Below are positions 34,049 through 43,124 of a stretch of 58,572 nt of DNA, in pieces. The stretch is from Candidatus Aquabacterium excrementipullorum (lineage in GTDB: Bacteria > Pseudomonadota > Gammaproteobacteria > Burkholderiales > Burkholderiaceae_C), in contig DXIO01000038.1 of NCBI GenBank assembly GCA_019112875.1, positions 1 through 58,572 on the forward strand. Reading direction: 5' to 3'. A program made the translations under genes and the position numbers. How positions within the stretch are numbered: position 1 is the stretch's first letter; each line of letters opens with the position of its first letter. Below the pieces are notes generated by a model. The model searched no databases, was not told the origin of the DNA, and saw only the letters and a program-made list of their open reading frames with translations.

Positions 34049-35416
34049 TCAACCCGTCTGACCAGGCACCCAGCTCGTCCCGGCCAACGGCACCTGCGCC
34101 ATCGCGGCAGCTTCCACCGTCAAAGCCACCAGATCCTCAGGCTCCAGGTGATGCACATCCTGCTTGCCACACGCACGGGCCAGCGTCGTCAGCTCCATCG
34201 TCAACGTCTTCAGGTAGTTCTTCAGGTGCTGGGCGCCCCACGCCGGCTCCAGGCGCTTCTCCAGCACCGCGTCCTGCGTCGTCACACCCACCGGACACTT
34301 GCCCGTGTGGCAGTGATGGCAGAAGCCCGGCGCCGTGCCCAACGCCGCGTAGTCGGCCTCGGCGCTGTGCAGCTCACCGTTCTGCTGGTAGGTGTCACGG
34401 TTGCAGCCCAGCGCCATCAGCACGCCCTGCCCGATGGCCACGGCATCCGCGCCCAAGGCCAGGGCCTTGGCCACATCGGCGCCCGTGCGGATCCCGCCCG
34501 ACACGATCAACTGCACCGTGCCTTTCATGTCCAGGTCTTCCAGCGCGGCCACGGCCTGGCGCACCGCGGCCAGCGTCGGGATGCCCACGTGCTCGATGAA
34601 GCAGGTCTGCGTGGCGGCGGTACCGCCCTGCATGCCGTCGACCACCACCACGTCGGCACCGGCGTGCACCGCCAGCTTCACATCGTTGTAGACGCGGGTG
34701 GCGCCCACCTTCACGTAGATGGGCTTTTCCCAGTCGGTCAGCTCGCGCAGTTCCTGGATCTTGATGGCCAGGTCATCAGGGCCCGTCCAATCGGGGTGGC
34801 GGCAGGCCGAGCGTTGATCGACGCCCTGCGGCAGCGTGCGCATCTTGGCCACGCGCGGGTTCACTTTCTGGCCCAGCAGCATGCCGCCACCGCCCGGCTT
34901 GGCGCCCTGGCCCAGCACCACCTCGATGGCATCGGCCTTGCGCACGTCATCGGGGTTGAATCCGTAGCGCGACGGCAGGCACTGGTAGACCAGCGTCTTC
35001 GACGACTGGCGCTCTTCGGGCGTCATGCCGCCATCGCCCGTGGTGGTCGAGGTGCCGACGGCCGTGGCGGCCTTGCCCAGCGCTTCCTTCACGTTGGCCG
35101 ACAGCGCGCCGAAGCTCATGCCGGCCACGGTGATGGGCGTGTCCAGCACGACGGGCTTCTTGGCGAAGCGCGTGCCCAGGACCGTCTTGGTGCTGCACTT
35201 CTCACGGTAGCCCTCCAGCGGGTAGCGCGACAGCGAGGCGCCCAGGAAGACCAGGTCGTCGAAGTGCGGCAGCTTGCGCTTGGCGCCCAGGCCGCGGATC
35301 TCGTACAGGCCGGTGTTCGAGGCACGGTGGATGTAGTCCATCGTGCTGCGATCGAACGAGGCGGATTCTTCCTTCTGCAGGCGCTTGAAGGTGATGGGGT
35401 GTTCAGTGGTGCTCAT
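34049..35416 (-). CDS. FMN-binding glutamate synthase-like protein (GlxD/MgsC type)
   Basis: 455 aa. It corresponds to the synthase domain of glutamate synthase: FMN-binding barrel with VAGMSFGALS, TTTGDGGMTPEE, QGAKPGGGGMLLGQKV, VDGMQGGTAA and VSGGIRTGADVAKALALGADAV, and an iron-sulphur motif Cys366-x2-Cys369-x4-Cys374. With the two preceding genes it rebuilds glutamate synthase in three pieces. Such trios are GlxBCD in rhizobia or N-methylglutamate synthase MgsABC in methylamine users; sequence alone does not separate these. It is last in the operon, with a strong terminator behind it. Confidence 0.9.
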   Translation of the reverse strand: MSTTEHPITFKRLQKEESASFDRSTMDYIHRASNTGLYEIRGLGAKRKLPHFDDLVFLGASLSRYPLEGYREKCSTKTVLGTRFAKKPVVLDTPITVAGMSFGALSANVKEALGKAATAVGTSTTTGDGGMTPEERQSSKTLVYQCLPSRYGFNPDDVRKADAIEVVLGQGAKPGGGGMLLGQKVNPRVAKMRTLPQGVDQRSACRHPDWTGPDDLAIKIQELRELTDWEKPIYVKVGATRVYNDVKLAVHAGADVVVVDGMQGGTAATQTCFIEHVGIPTLAAVRQAVAALEDLDMKGTVQLIVSGGIRTGADVAKALALGADAVAIGQGVLMALGCNRDTYQQNGELHSAEADYAALGTAPGFCHHCHTGKCPVGVTTQDAVLEKRLEPAWGAQHLKNYLKTLTMELTTLARACGKQDVHHLEPEDLVALTVEAAAMAQVPLAGTSWVPGQTG

Positions 35417-35428
35417 GGGGACGGCTCC

Positions 35429-36118
35429 TCAATACTCTTGGTCAGCGTCTGCGTTCCAGTGATACAGGGTGCGTGCGGAAGCGACGCGCTTGAAGTCCTG
35501 CGGGCTGTGCTGGAGGCCTGCGGCGGCCAGCAGCTCGGCGAGGCCCGTGATGTCGGCATCGCCCAGCGGCTCGATCTGCGCATCGGCGCCCAAGCTCTTG
35601 ATCTCGCCCTTCACGTAGATCACGGCCTCGTACAGCGAATCGCCCAGGGCATCGCCCGCGTTGCCGCAGACCACCATGCGCCCGGCCTGGGCCATGAAGC
35701 CCGAGAAGCTGCCCACCGAGCCGCCGACCACGATGTCGGCGCCCTTGAGCGAGATGCCGCAGCGCAGGCCCGCATCGCCATCGATGACCAGCAGGCCGCC
35801 ATGGGCCGAGGCCCCGGCGCTGTTGGACGCGAAGCCCTTCACGTGCACCTTGCCACTCATCATGTTCTCGGCGACACCGGTGCTGGCACTGCCTTCGATG
35901 GTCACGTCGGCCAGCTTGTTCATGCCGGCAGCGTAGTAGCCGGCATGGCCTTCGATGGTGACCTTGACGGGCGCGTTCATGCCCACGGCGATGTTGTGCG
36001 CCCCATCGGGGTTGAGCACGCGGATGTGCTGGCCGGTCAATTCACTGGCGGGGCCGTGCAGGTGCTGGTTGAGCGGGCGAACGCCTGCGCCGCTCAAATC
36101 AAAGGTCAAACTTTCCAT
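35429..36118 (-). CDS. GXGXG-motif protein, glutamate synthase C-terminal domain homologue (GlxC/MgsB type)
   Basis: 229 aa. It has the right-handed beta-helix of the GltB C-terminal domain, with repeated Gly-x-x-Gly turns (GHAGYYAAGMNKLADVTIEGSA, GGSVGSFSGFMAQAGRMVVCGNAG). It is the structural subunit that links the amidotransferase and FMN subunits. It overlaps the upstream gene by 13 bases and lies 12 bases before the FMN subunit gene. Confidence 0.88.
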   Translation of the reverse strand: MESLTFDLSGAGVRPLNQHLHGPASELTGQHIRVLNPDGAHNIAVGMNAPVKVTIEGHAGYYAAGMNKLADVTIEGSASTGVAENMMSGKVHVKGFASNSAGASAHGGLLVIDGDAGLRCGISLKGADIVVGGSVGSFSGFMAQAGRMVVCGNAGDALGDSLYEAVIYVKGEIKSLGADAQIEPLGDADITGLAELLAAAGLQHSPQDFKRVASARTLYHWNADADQEY

Positions 36119-37014
36119 ACGTACATCTCCTCAGGGGCGGGTTCGAAGACCGTGGCGTGCTTGACGTCGGGCAGGTGTGCCAGTGAGCGGAACTCGGAGG
36201 CGATGGCCACGTAGTCGTCGGTTTCGGCCACCACGGCCGGTTTGCAGGCGAAGGGGTCGCGGATCAGGGCCAGCTCGGTGGAGGTGCCCATCAGGAAGGT
36301 GTAGAAACCATCGAGGGCCTCGAAGCCCTTCTGCAGCGCGGTGTGCAGGTCGTCGCCCTCGCGCAGGCGCCACTCCAGGAAGCGGCAGGCGGCCTCGGTG
36401 TCGTTGTCGGTCTCGAATTGGATGCCACGCGGCTCCAGCATGCGGCGCACGCCGTTGGGGTTCGACAGCGAGCCGTTGTGCACCAGGCAGAAATCCTCAC
36501 CCGCGGTGAAGGGGTGGGCGCGGTCGGGCGTCACGGCCGATTCGGTGGCCATGCGCGTGTGGCCCACCAGGTGGCTGCCCGTGAGCTGGCCGAACTTGTA
36601 GCGCGCGGCCACTTCAGCCGGCGTGCCGATGTCCTTGAACAGGTCGATGCTGCGGCCGGCCGACAGCAGGTGCAGCTTGGGGCCATAGGCCTTCACGAAG
36701 GCCTTGACCGGGTCGGCCGCGCCTTCGAAGGTCAGCACCGCGTGGTTGGCCTTGATGCCGGCCACGGCCTGCACCTTCAGCTCGGCATTGAGTGCCTCGA
36801 CCAGCGCCTTCCAGTCGTAATCAGCGCCCTGCTCGGTCAGGCCCGAGTACACGCTGATCTTGCGCTGCCCGGCAGGCAAGGGCTGCGTGAACACGGCCAG
36901 GCCGGCCGAGTCCGGGCCGCGTTCGGTCATGCCGATGAGCATCGGCACCATCAGCTCGCCGAGCTGGCCTCTGAGCGAGGGCTTCTTCAACAGCAATCCA
37001 ACGATTCCGCACAT
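36106..37014 (-). CDS. Class II glutamine amidotransferase (GlxB/MgsA type)
   Basis: 302 aa. It starts MCGIVG, so Cys2 is the N-terminal nucleophile after Met removal. Further Ntn-hydrolase motifs: HTRMATESAV, HPFTAGEDFCLVHNGSLSNP. It releases ammonia from glutamine for the FMN subunit. It is 38 bases downstream of the glutamine synthetase gene and overlaps the next gene, so all four genes are one transcription unit. Confidence 0.9.
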   Translation of the reverse strand: MCGIVGLLLKKPSLRGQLGELMVPMLIGMTERGPDSAGLAVFTQPLPAGQRKISVYSGLTEQGADYDWKALVEALNAELKVQAVAGIKANHAVLTFEGAADPVKAFVKAYGPKLHLLSAGRSIDLFKDIGTPAEVAARYKFGQLTGSHLVGHTRMATESAVTPDRAHPFTAGEDFCLVHNGSLSNPNGVRRMLEPRGIQFETDNDTEAACRFLEWRLREGDDLHTALQKGFEALDGFYTFLMGTSTELALIRDPFACKPAVVAETDDYVAIASEFRSLAHLPDVKHATVFEPAPEEMYVWKV

Positions 37015-37052
37015 GGGTGTTCGTCCTTCTCAGCAAATAGGGAAAGGGGGCT

Positions 37053-38447
37053 TCAGAAAAATTCCAGGTACTGCTTGATCTCCCAGTCGGAGACGTGGCG
37101 CATGTACTCCAGCCACTCCATGCGCTTGAGCTTGAGGAACTCTTCGGCCACGGGGCCGAGCGCGCCCTTGATCACCTCGTCGGCATCGAGCGCATCCAGT
37201 GCCGCATTGAGGTTCTGCGGCAGCAGGCCGATGCCGGCCTCCTTGAGCTGCGCTTCGCTCCACTCGTAGAGGTTCACGTTGCGCGGTGCGCCCGGGTCCA
37301 GCTCACGCTCGATGCCATCGAGGCCGGCGGCGATCACGGCGGCCGTGGCCAGGTAGGGGTTGCAGGCGCCATCGGGCAGGCGCAGCTCCAGGCGGCCCTT
37401 GGGCACGCGCACCATGGTCGAGCGGTTGTTGTCGCCATAGCTGATGTAGGCCGGGGCCCAGGTGGCGCCCGTCAGCGAGCGGCCCACCACCAGGCGCTTG
37501 TACGAGTTGATCGTGGGCGCGCACAGCGCCGTCAGCGCGGGTGCGTGGGCCAGCAGGCCACCGAGGAAGTGGTAGGCCATGGGCGACAGCTCCAGCCCCT
37601 TCGGGTCGGCCTTGTCGCAGAACAGGTTGCGCTTGCCATCGCCCAGCGACAGGTGCATGTGCATGCCGTTGCCCGGCCGGTTGGCGAAGGGCTTGGGCAT
37701 GAAGGAGCACACCAGGCCCATCTCGTTGGCCAGCTCGGCGGCGGCCATCTTGAAGAACACGAAGTGGTCGCACGAGGTGAGGCAGTCCGTGTAGGTGTAG
37801 TTCAGCTCGAACTGGCCGTTGGCGTCCTCGTGGTCGATCTGGTAGACGTCGATGCCGCTGGCACGCAGCACGTTCGAGAGCTTCTCCAGATAAGCACGGG
37901 TGCGTGACAGGCCCTTGTAGTCGTAACAGGGCTTTTGCAGCGTGTCGCTGGCGTCGCAGGGCTCGATGCCACCGCCTTCGGTGCGGCGCAGCAATGAGAA
38001 CTCGGGCTCCAGGCCGGTGTACATCGTCAGGCCACGCTGGGCCAGGCGGGCCACCTGCTTGCGCAAGGTGACGCGGCTGTCGTAGGCCCAGGGCTCGCCC
38101 TCCACATGGCCTTCGCACACGATGCGCGCCAGGCCCGGCTGCCAGGGCACCAGCGACACGGTGTTCAGATCGCCCACGGCCATGAAATCAGGCCCGTGCG
38201 GCTCGATGCCCACGCCGCAGATGGCGAAGCCCGCGAAGCCGGCGCCATCGGTCAGCACCGTTTCAAGGTGGGCCACGGGCACGGACTTGGCCTTGGCCAC
38301 GCCGTGGATGTCGACGAACTGGGCCAGCACGTAGCTGACGCCGTGGGCGCGCAGGTGTTGCTGGGCCTGCTGCACGTTGTCAAAGCGGGCGGGCGGCACG
38401 AGGTCGCCGGCGGGGGCATCGAGCGGAAGTGGCATCGGGGCGTTCAA
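37053..38447 (-). CDS. Type III glutamine synthetase (GlnT-like)
   Basis: 464 aa from a TTG at 38447 with AAGGAG seven bases upstream; an ATG at 38435 is the alternative. Glutamine-synthetase motifs: beta-grasp N-domain ([18 protein letters not shown]), [48 protein letters not shown]. It belongs to the group found with GlxBCD-like genes, which includes gamma-glutamylmethylamide synthetases, so the acceptor may be ammonia or a small amine. It is divergent from an XRE-cupin regulator, with an inverted-repeat operator in between. Confidence 0.88.
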   Translation of the reverse strand: MNAPMPLPLDAPAGDLVPPARFDNVQQAQQHLRAHGVSYVLAQFVDIHGVAKAKSVPVAHLETVLTDGAGFAGFAICGVGIEPHGPDFMAVGDLNTVSLVPWQPGLARIVCEGHVEGEPWAYDSRVTLRKQVARLAQRGLTMYTGLEPEFSLLRRTEGGGIEPCDASDTLQKPCYDYKGLSRTRAYLEKLSNVLRASGIDVYQIDHEDANGQFELNYTYTDCLTSCDHFVFFKMAAAELANEMGLVCSFMPKPFANRPGNGMHMHLSLGDGKRNLFCDKADPKGLELSPMAYHFLGGLLAHAPALTALCAPTINSYKRLVVGRSLTGATWAPAYISYGDNNRSTMVRVPKGRLELRLPDGACNPYLATAAVIAAGLDGIERELDPGAPRNVNLYEWSEAQLKEAGIGLLPQNLNAALDALDADEVIKGALGPVAEEFLKLKRMEWLEYMRHVSDWEIKQYLEFF

Positions 38448-38530
38448 GACAGTGCTCCTTCGGGTTGAGCCCGGCCGGGTGGGCCGGGCTGGAGGCGCGC
38501 TGCTTCGGGGTGTGGGAAGCATATCGCGAT

Positions 38531-38567
38531 GTTTCCTCTTATGCAACTCGTGTGCCTGACAGGAAAC
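38531..38567. promoter_or_regulatory. Inverted-repeat operator GTTTCCT-N23-AGGAAAC
   Basis: GTTTCCT (38531-38537) and AGGAAAC (38561-38567) form a perfect inverted repeat spaced by 23 bases, between the divergent glutamine synthetase and XRE-cupin genes. The same arms with the same 23-base spacing, and a shared 12-mer CTGACAGGAAAC, occur upstream of amtB. The XRE-cupin protein is the obvious candidate for binding. Confidence 0.65.
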
Positions 38568-38681
38568 ACCATTTTGGTGAACGCTGGGCGGGCCGCTTCG
38601 GGGGCGTGCGAGGTGCGCAGAAGGTGCTTAGGGACCAGCGCGTACACTGACCGTTCACATCACGTGTTCGAGGAGTTGGGC

Positions 38682-39284
38682 TTGGAACGGGATCAGGGCG
38701 CGAACTTGCCCTCACTGGAAGAGACGGTCGGCGCGGCCATCCGCGAGCAGCGCCAGAAGCACGGGCTCACCCTGGCGCAGGTGGCCGAACAGGCCGGCAT
38801 CAGCCGCGGCATGCTGTCCAAGATCGAGAACGGCCAGACCAGCGCCGGCATGGACACGCTGGCGCGCATCGCCCGCGCATTGGGCGTGTCGATGTCGATG
38901 CTGTTCAGCAAGTACGACGCGACATCGACCTCGGCGCAGCATGTGAAGAAGGGCGCCGGCATGGAAGTGGTGCGCCGTGGCACCAAGAGCGGGCACACCT
39001 ACCACCTGCTCGCGTACGACCAGGGCCCGGTCAAGCTGTTCGAGCCTTTCCTGATCACCATCGACGACGACTCGCAGCGCTACCCGACCTTCGAGCACCC
39101 AGGCACCGAGTTCATCTACATGCTGGAAGGCCGCATCGAATACCGCTGCGGGCAGGAACTCTACGTGCTGGAGCCTGGCGATGCCCTGTCGTTCCAGGGC
39201 GATGTGCCGCACGGACCGGAGCGCCTGATGAAGTGCCCGATCAAGTTCCTGTCGGTGATCGTGTACCCGCGGCCGGTGGATTGA
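38682..39284 (+). CDS. XRE-family regulator with cupin sensor domain
   Basis: 200 aa from a TTG at 38682 with AGGAG six bases upstream; GTG 38664 is possible and a longer frame from 38529 would cover the operator. The N-terminal helix-turn-helix (LTLAQVAEQAGISRGMLSKIENGQTSAGMDTL broken over four helices) is followed by a C-terminal cupin barrel (FEHPGTEFIYMLEGRIEYRCGQELYVLEPGDALSF). Such regulators usually sense an amine, amino acid or polyamine metabolite. It is divergent from the glutamine synthetase operon and likely controls it and amtB. Confidence 0.9.
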   Translation: MERDQGANLPSLEETVGAAIREQRQKHGLTLAQVAEQAGISRGMLSKIENGQTSAGMDTLARIARALGVSMSMLFSKYDATSTSAQHVKKGAGMEVVRRGTKSGHTYHLLAYDQGPVKLFEPFLITIDDDSQRYPTFEHPGTEFIYMLEGRIEYRCGQELYVLEPGDALSFQGDVPHGPERLMKCPIKFLSVIVYPRPVD

Positions 39285-39317
39285 GCATCGGCCGGGAAGG
39301 CCGATCAACACGGGGTT

Positions 39318-39929
39318 TCAGGCGCGCAGGTGGGTGAGCAGGCAGCGTGCGTTCGCGCCACGCAACTGACCTTGCAGACCCTGCATCGCGCGGCCACCGC
39401 TCAGGCCTTCATCGGCGTGGAGCGTCAGGCCCATGGGCAGCGAGGGGCCCGTCAATTCGCATTCACCGTCGATCACCCACAGCAGGACGTGCCCATCCAG
39501 CGGCCACGGCAACGGGCCTTCGCGGTGCACCGTGACCTCGGCCGTGGCACGGCCACGCGCGGTCATCACGTTCCAGATGCGCGCCGGCTGGGCCGGTCGT
39601 GAGCAGTGCATGGGCAGCTCGCCGGGGTAGCTGACCTGATCACCCGCCTGCCAGAGCGCCCAGTGTTCATCGGGGGCCTGGAACGCCAGCGGCCCGCCGC
39701 CCGCCAGCACGGAGATGCGCTCCAGCCCGGCAAACGATGAGAACGGCGATGCCTGCGTGATCTCGGCCAGGCTCACGCGCCAGGCCAGGCCATCGCCCTC
39801 ACCGTGGTGGGCCACCGCGCGCGTCCAGCCTTTGCCGTTGCGCCAGGGCTCGCGCATCAGCGTGGACCACGCGAAGCGGCTGAGCCCTGGCGGCAGGGCC
39901 ATCACGTGAGGAACCATGGCCATGTGCAT
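39318..39929 (-). CDS. hutD: HutD family protein
   Basis: 203 aa from the ATG at 39929 (a second ATG lies at 39923). MREPWRNGKGWTRAVAHH near the start, then LAWRVSLAEITQASPFSSFAGLERISVLAGGG, is the HutD signature; the fold is a double cupin. HutD is thought to tune histidine-utilisation gene expression, perhaps by binding formylglutamate, but has no proven enzyme activity. It lies 21 bases after the FAD oxidase, and a deformylase gene is in the same island, which fits a formylated or formyl-releasing intermediate. Confidence 0.88.
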   Translation of the reverse strand: MHMAMVPHVMALPPGLSRFAWSTLMREPWRNGKGWTRAVAHHGEGDGLAWRVSLAEITQASPFSSFAGLERISVLAGGGPLAFQAPDEHWALWQAGDQVSYPGELPMHCSRPAQPARIWNVMTARGRATAEVTVHREGPLPWPLDGHVLLWVIDGECELTGPSLPMGLTLHADEGLSGGRAMQGLQGQLRGANARCLLTHLRA

Positions 39930-39949
39930 GATTGCTTGGGTGTCGAAGA

Positions 39950-41137
39950 TCAGGACACCGCACCCAGGCCGTACTTGCCGGTGAGCAACTGCCCCGAACT
40001 GAAGCGGTCCAGCGCATAAGGCGCCAGCGGCACATCGGTTGGCAGGCGCAGCGCCTCCTGCGCCAGCACCAGGCCCACGCCGGGCGAGAGCTTGAAGCCA
40101 TGGCCCGAGAAGCCATAGCCCACCACCAGCCCTTCCAGGCCGGGCAGGCGGCCCAGCACGGGGTTCCAGTCGGGCGTCACGTCGTACACGCCCGTCCATG
40201 ACGAGGCCAGGCCCGCGGCTTCATACGCCGGGAAGCGCTCGGCCACTTGCGCACCGATCTCGACCACGTAGTCCATCGAGATGTCGCCCTGCTCGTTGTC
40301 CGGCTCGGGCAGCGTCTCGCCGACGATGCCTTCGCTGACCAGCATCTGGTTGCCGCCATAGCTGCGGCAGTACAGCATGCCGGGCGAGCCCAGGTCCTTG
40401 AACACGGGCATCTTGAAGCTGTAGGCCGCATCCGGGCATTCAAGCGCCAGCACGGTGTGGCGCTCGGCGGCCACGGGCGTGGCGATGCCTGTCCAGCGCT
40501 CGATGTCGCGCGCCCAGATGTTCTGCGCACTGATCACCGTGTCGCTGCGGAAGGTGCCTTGCGAGGTTTCAACGCCATAGACGCGGCCGTTGTCGACCAG
40601 CAGGCGCTCCACGTTCACGCCTTCCATGATCTTGACGCCGAGGCGACGGGCCGCGCGCGCAAAGCTGGTGGCCACCAGGTAGGCATCGGCGAAACCGGCC
40701 TCGGGCTCGTAGCCGATCAGCGCGGCATCGTCGAAGTGGGCGATGGGCAGCAGCGAGCGGGCCTCGTCACGGCCCAGGAACTGCACCTCGATGCCCTTGG
40801 CGCGCTGGCCTTCCAACGCGGCCTTCAGCGGCGAGAGCTTGGGGCCATCGGGCGCACAGATCAGGTAGCCGCACTTGACCAGGCCGGCCGAGGCCTCTTC
40901 ATCGCCCAGGTACTCGGCGAAGTTGTTGAAGACCGACCAGGAACGCTTGGCCAGCTCCACGTTCTCCATCACGGAGTAGTGCGTGCGCAGGATGCCGGAC
41001 GACTGGGTGCTGGTGCCGGCGCCGATCTGCGAGCGCTCCAGCACGAGCACCTTCCTGGCGCCCAGGCGGGCCAGGTGGTAGGCGACCGACGAGCCGATGA
41101 CGCCGGCTCCGATCACGATGGCGTCGAAGTTTTCCAT
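39950..41137 (-). CDS. FAD-dependent amine oxidase, sarcosine oxidase beta/DAO type
   Basis: 395 aa. The Rossmann FAD motif is at the N-terminus (DAIVIGAGVIGSSVAYHLARLG, residues about 5-26), with the STQSSGILRTHYS loop and the C-terminal DVTPDWNPVLGRLPGLEGLVVGYGFSGHGFKLSPGVG. Length and motifs fit sarcosine oxidase beta or N-methyl amino acid oxidoreductases. Together with a glutamine synthetase and split glutamate synthase it may oxidise an N-methylated or secondary amino acid. It is divergent from a LysR gene with operator-like dyads between. Confidence 0.9.
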   Translation of the reverse strand: MENFDAIVIGAGVIGSSVAYHLARLGARKVLVLERSQIGAGTSTQSSGILRTHYSVMENVELAKRSWSVFNNFAEYLGDEEASAGLVKCGYLICAPDGPKLSPLKAALEGQRAKGIEVQFLGRDEARSLLPIAHFDDAALIGYEPEAGFADAYLVATSFARAARRLGVKIMEGVNVERLLVDNGRVYGVETSQGTFRSDTVISAQNIWARDIERWTGIATPVAAERHTVLALECPDAAYSFKMPVFKDLGSPGMLYCRSYGGNQMLVSEGIVGETLPEPDNEQGDISMDYVVEIGAQVAERFPAYEAAGLASSWTGVYDVTPDWNPVLGRLPGLEGLVVGYGFSGHGFKLSPGVGLVLAQEALRLPTDVPLAPYALDRFSSGQLLTGKYGLGAVS

Positions 41138-41212
41138 CGTCAGCCTTTCTTGGGAGGGGATGGGGTTGCGATGGGGTCAAGCCTAGGCACACCTTGCACG
41201 GCACTTGCTAGA

Positions 41213-41266
41213 TGAAGCAACACTTCAGCAAAGATCCTGAATGACTGATGTTGAAGTGCCGCTTCA
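41213..41266. promoter_or_regulatory. Tandem LysR operator dyads
   Basis: TGAAG-CAACA-CTTCA (41213-41227) and TGAAG-TGCCG-CTTCA (41252-41266) are two perfect 5-base dyads with the same 5-base gap, both followed by GCAA, 39 bases centre to centre. They lie between the FAD oxidase gene and the LysR gene, the classic place for binding of a LysR tetramer. Confidence 0.75.
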
Positions 41267-41289
41267 GCAAGACCCCGAGGATGCTCACC

Positions 41290-42309
41290 ATGGCCGAAAG
41301 CAAGCCGTCTGCCGTCAACCCACGCCGCACGGGCCTGCCCGATCTGCGCGCGCTGGAAACCTTCGTGGCCGTCTGCGACGCCAGCTCGATGGCGCTCGCG
41401 GCCGATCGCCTGGGCCTGAGCCAGAGCGCCGTCAGCCAGTCCATCAAATCGCTGGAGGAAGACCTCGGCCTGCAGCTGATGGACCGCGAGGTGCGCCCCG
41501 CCCGCCCCACGCCCGCCGGCCGCCTGCTGCACGAGGTGTCGGCCCAGCTGCTCTCGCAGGCCCGCTCGGCCATGGACCACGTGCGCGCCTCGGCCCGGCA
41601 CGAACTGGCCCAGATCCGCCTGGGCTGCGTCGATTCCTTCGCCGCCACGGTGGGGCCGCAGCTGATCCGCGCGATGACGGGCAAGGCCCGCCAGTTCCAG
41701 ATGTGGTCGGGCCTGACGCCCACGCTGGCTGAACAGATGCAGGGCCGCGAGCTGGACATGGTGATCTGCACCGATGCCGGCGTGCAGGATCCGCGCGTCA
41801 CGCAGCGCCTGCTGTTCTCCGAATCCTGGGTGGCCGTGTTCCCCAAGGGACACGAGGTGCCGCCGCTGGCCTCGCTGAAGGCACTCACCACGGCAGCTGG
41901 CCCGCTGCCCCTGATCCGCTACAGCCAGCGCTCGGTGATCGGCCAGCAGATCGAGCGCTACCTGCGCCACATCGGCGTGCAGGCCGAACGCACCTACGAG
42001 TTCGACGCCACCGACCCGCTGCTCAGCCTGGTGGCCTCGGGCCTGGGCTGGGCGCTGACCACGCCGCTGTGCCTGTGGCAATCGCGCCAGTACCTCGATG
42101 ACGTGCAGGTGCTGCCCCTGCCCGCCGCGCGCCTGGGCCAGCGCCACTTCTTCCTGCTCTCCCGCGAGGGCGAGTGGGCCGACCTGGACGACGAGGTCGT
42201 GCGCGTGACCCGCGAGGTCATCCGCCACCACACGGCCCCCGCCATCCGCCAACGCATCCCCGCGCTGCCCGACAGCGCGCTCTCCTGCCCTGACGAGGAA
42301 TTCACGTGA
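41290..42309 (+). CDS. LysR-family transcriptional regulator
   Basis: 339 aa from the ATG at 41290, which has GAGG nine bases before it; an upstream frame from 41248 would read through the second operator dyad. The winged helix (LRALETFVAVCDASSMALAADRLGLSQSAVSQSIKSLEEDLG split over three helices) precedes a periplasmic-binding-like effector domain. It probably activates the divergent oxidase-hutD pair and represses itself. It overlaps the next gene (GTGA), so hutG is translated with it. Confidence 0.92.
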   Translation: MAESKPSAVNPRRTGLPDLRALETFVAVCDASSMALAADRLGLSQSAVSQSIKSLEEDLGLQLMDREVRPARPTPAGRLLHEVSAQLLSQARSAMDHVRASARHELAQIRLGCVDSFAATVGPQLIRAMTGKARQFQMWSGLTPTLAEQMQGRELDMVICTDAGVQDPRVTQRLLFSESWVAVFPKGHEVPPLASLKALTTAAGPLPLIRYSQRSVIGQQIERYLRHIGVQAERTYEFDATDPLLSLVASGLGWALTTPLCLWQSRQYLDDVQVLPLPAARLGQRHFFLLSREGEWADLDDEVVRVTREVIRHHTAPAIRQRIPALPDSALSCPDEEFT

Positions 42310-43118
42310 CCGACACCACCGCCACTTATTCATTCACCCAGGGCACCCTGCCCCTGCTGATCTCCATCCCGCACCTGGGCACCGAGATCCCGCCCGAGCT
42401 GCAGGCCGGCATGGCCGACATCGCCAGCCTCAAGCAGGACACCGACTGGCACCTCGACCAGCTCTACGGCTTCGCCCAAAGCATGGGCGCGTCCATCATC
42501 CGCGCACGCATCTCGCGCTACGTGATCGACCTGAACCGCCCGCCCGATGGCGCCAGCCTCTACCCCGGCCAGACCACGACCACGCTGTGCCCGGCGGACA
42601 CCTTCCGTGGCGAGCCGCTCTACCTGCCCGGCCACGTGCCCGATGCCACCGAGCAGGCCCGCCGCCTGGCCGCCTACTGGCAGCCCTACCACCAGCAGAT
42701 CCGCGCCGAGCTCGACCGCCTGAAGGCGCAGCACGGCGCCGTGCTGCTGTGGGACGCCCACTCCATCGCCAGCCTGCTGCCCCGCCTGTTCGACGGCCGC
42801 CTGCCCGATCTGAACTTCGGCACCGCCGATGGGCGCAGCTGCGCACCACAACTGATCGACGCCGTGGTGAACGTGGCCGCACAGGGCCCCTTCAGCCACG
42901 TGGTCAACGGCCGCTTCAAGGGCGGCTACATCACGCGCCACTACGGCCAGCCTGACCAGCACGTGCACGCCATCCAGTTGGAGATGAGCCAGCTGCTCTA
43001 CATGCAGGAGGACGCGCCCTTCAGCTACGAGCCCAGCAGGGCGCAGACCGTGCAGCCCCTGCTGCAGCGCATGCTCGACGCCGGGGTGCAGCAGCTCGAA
43101 ACCCTGCGCCCACGCTGA
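42306..43118 (+). CDS. hutG: N-formylglutamate deformylase
   Basis: 270 aa from a GTG overlapping the LysR stop. LLISIPHLGTEIPPEL, DTDWHLDQLYGFA, YVIDLNRPPDG, LLWDAHSIAS and GRFKGGYITRHYG are the metal-binding and substrate motifs of HutG-type N-formylglutamate amidohydrolases, which yield formate and glutamate. The other histidine-utilisation enzymes are absent here, so its role may be tied to the amine oxidase and glutamine synthetase rather than to histidine. Confidence 0.92.
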   Translation: MTDTTATYSFTQGTLPLLISIPHLGTEIPPELQAGMADIASLKQDTDWHLDQLYGFAQSMGASIIRARISRYVIDLNRPPDGASLYPGQTTTTLCPADTFRGEPLYLPGHVPDATEQARRLAAYWQPYHQQIRAELDRLKAQHGAVLLWDAHSIASLLPRLFDGRLPDLNFGTADGRSCAPQLIDAVVNVAAQGPFSHVVNGRFKGGYITRHYGQPDQHVHAIQLEMSQLLYMQEDAPFSYEPSRAQTVQPLLQRMLDAGVQQLETLRPR

Positions 43119-43124
43119 ACCGCA

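Noticed and set aside
33510-34061. 183-codon plus-strand and several shorter minus-strand frames in the palindromic gap
   Set aside because: They cover inverted repeats on both strands, have no ribosome sites and are rich in Arg, Cys, Trp and Ser.
38529-38681. Upstream extension of the XRE-cupin gene
   Set aside because: It covers the inverted-repeat operator and lacks a ribosome site; the TTG at 38682 has AGGAG at good distance and precedes the helix-turn-helix closely.
42306-43118. Histidine-utilisation operon, suggested by hutG and hutD
   Set aside because: No hutH, hutU or hutI in the window; the two genes are placed with a LysR gene and an amine oxidase, so a histidine operon cannot be claimed.
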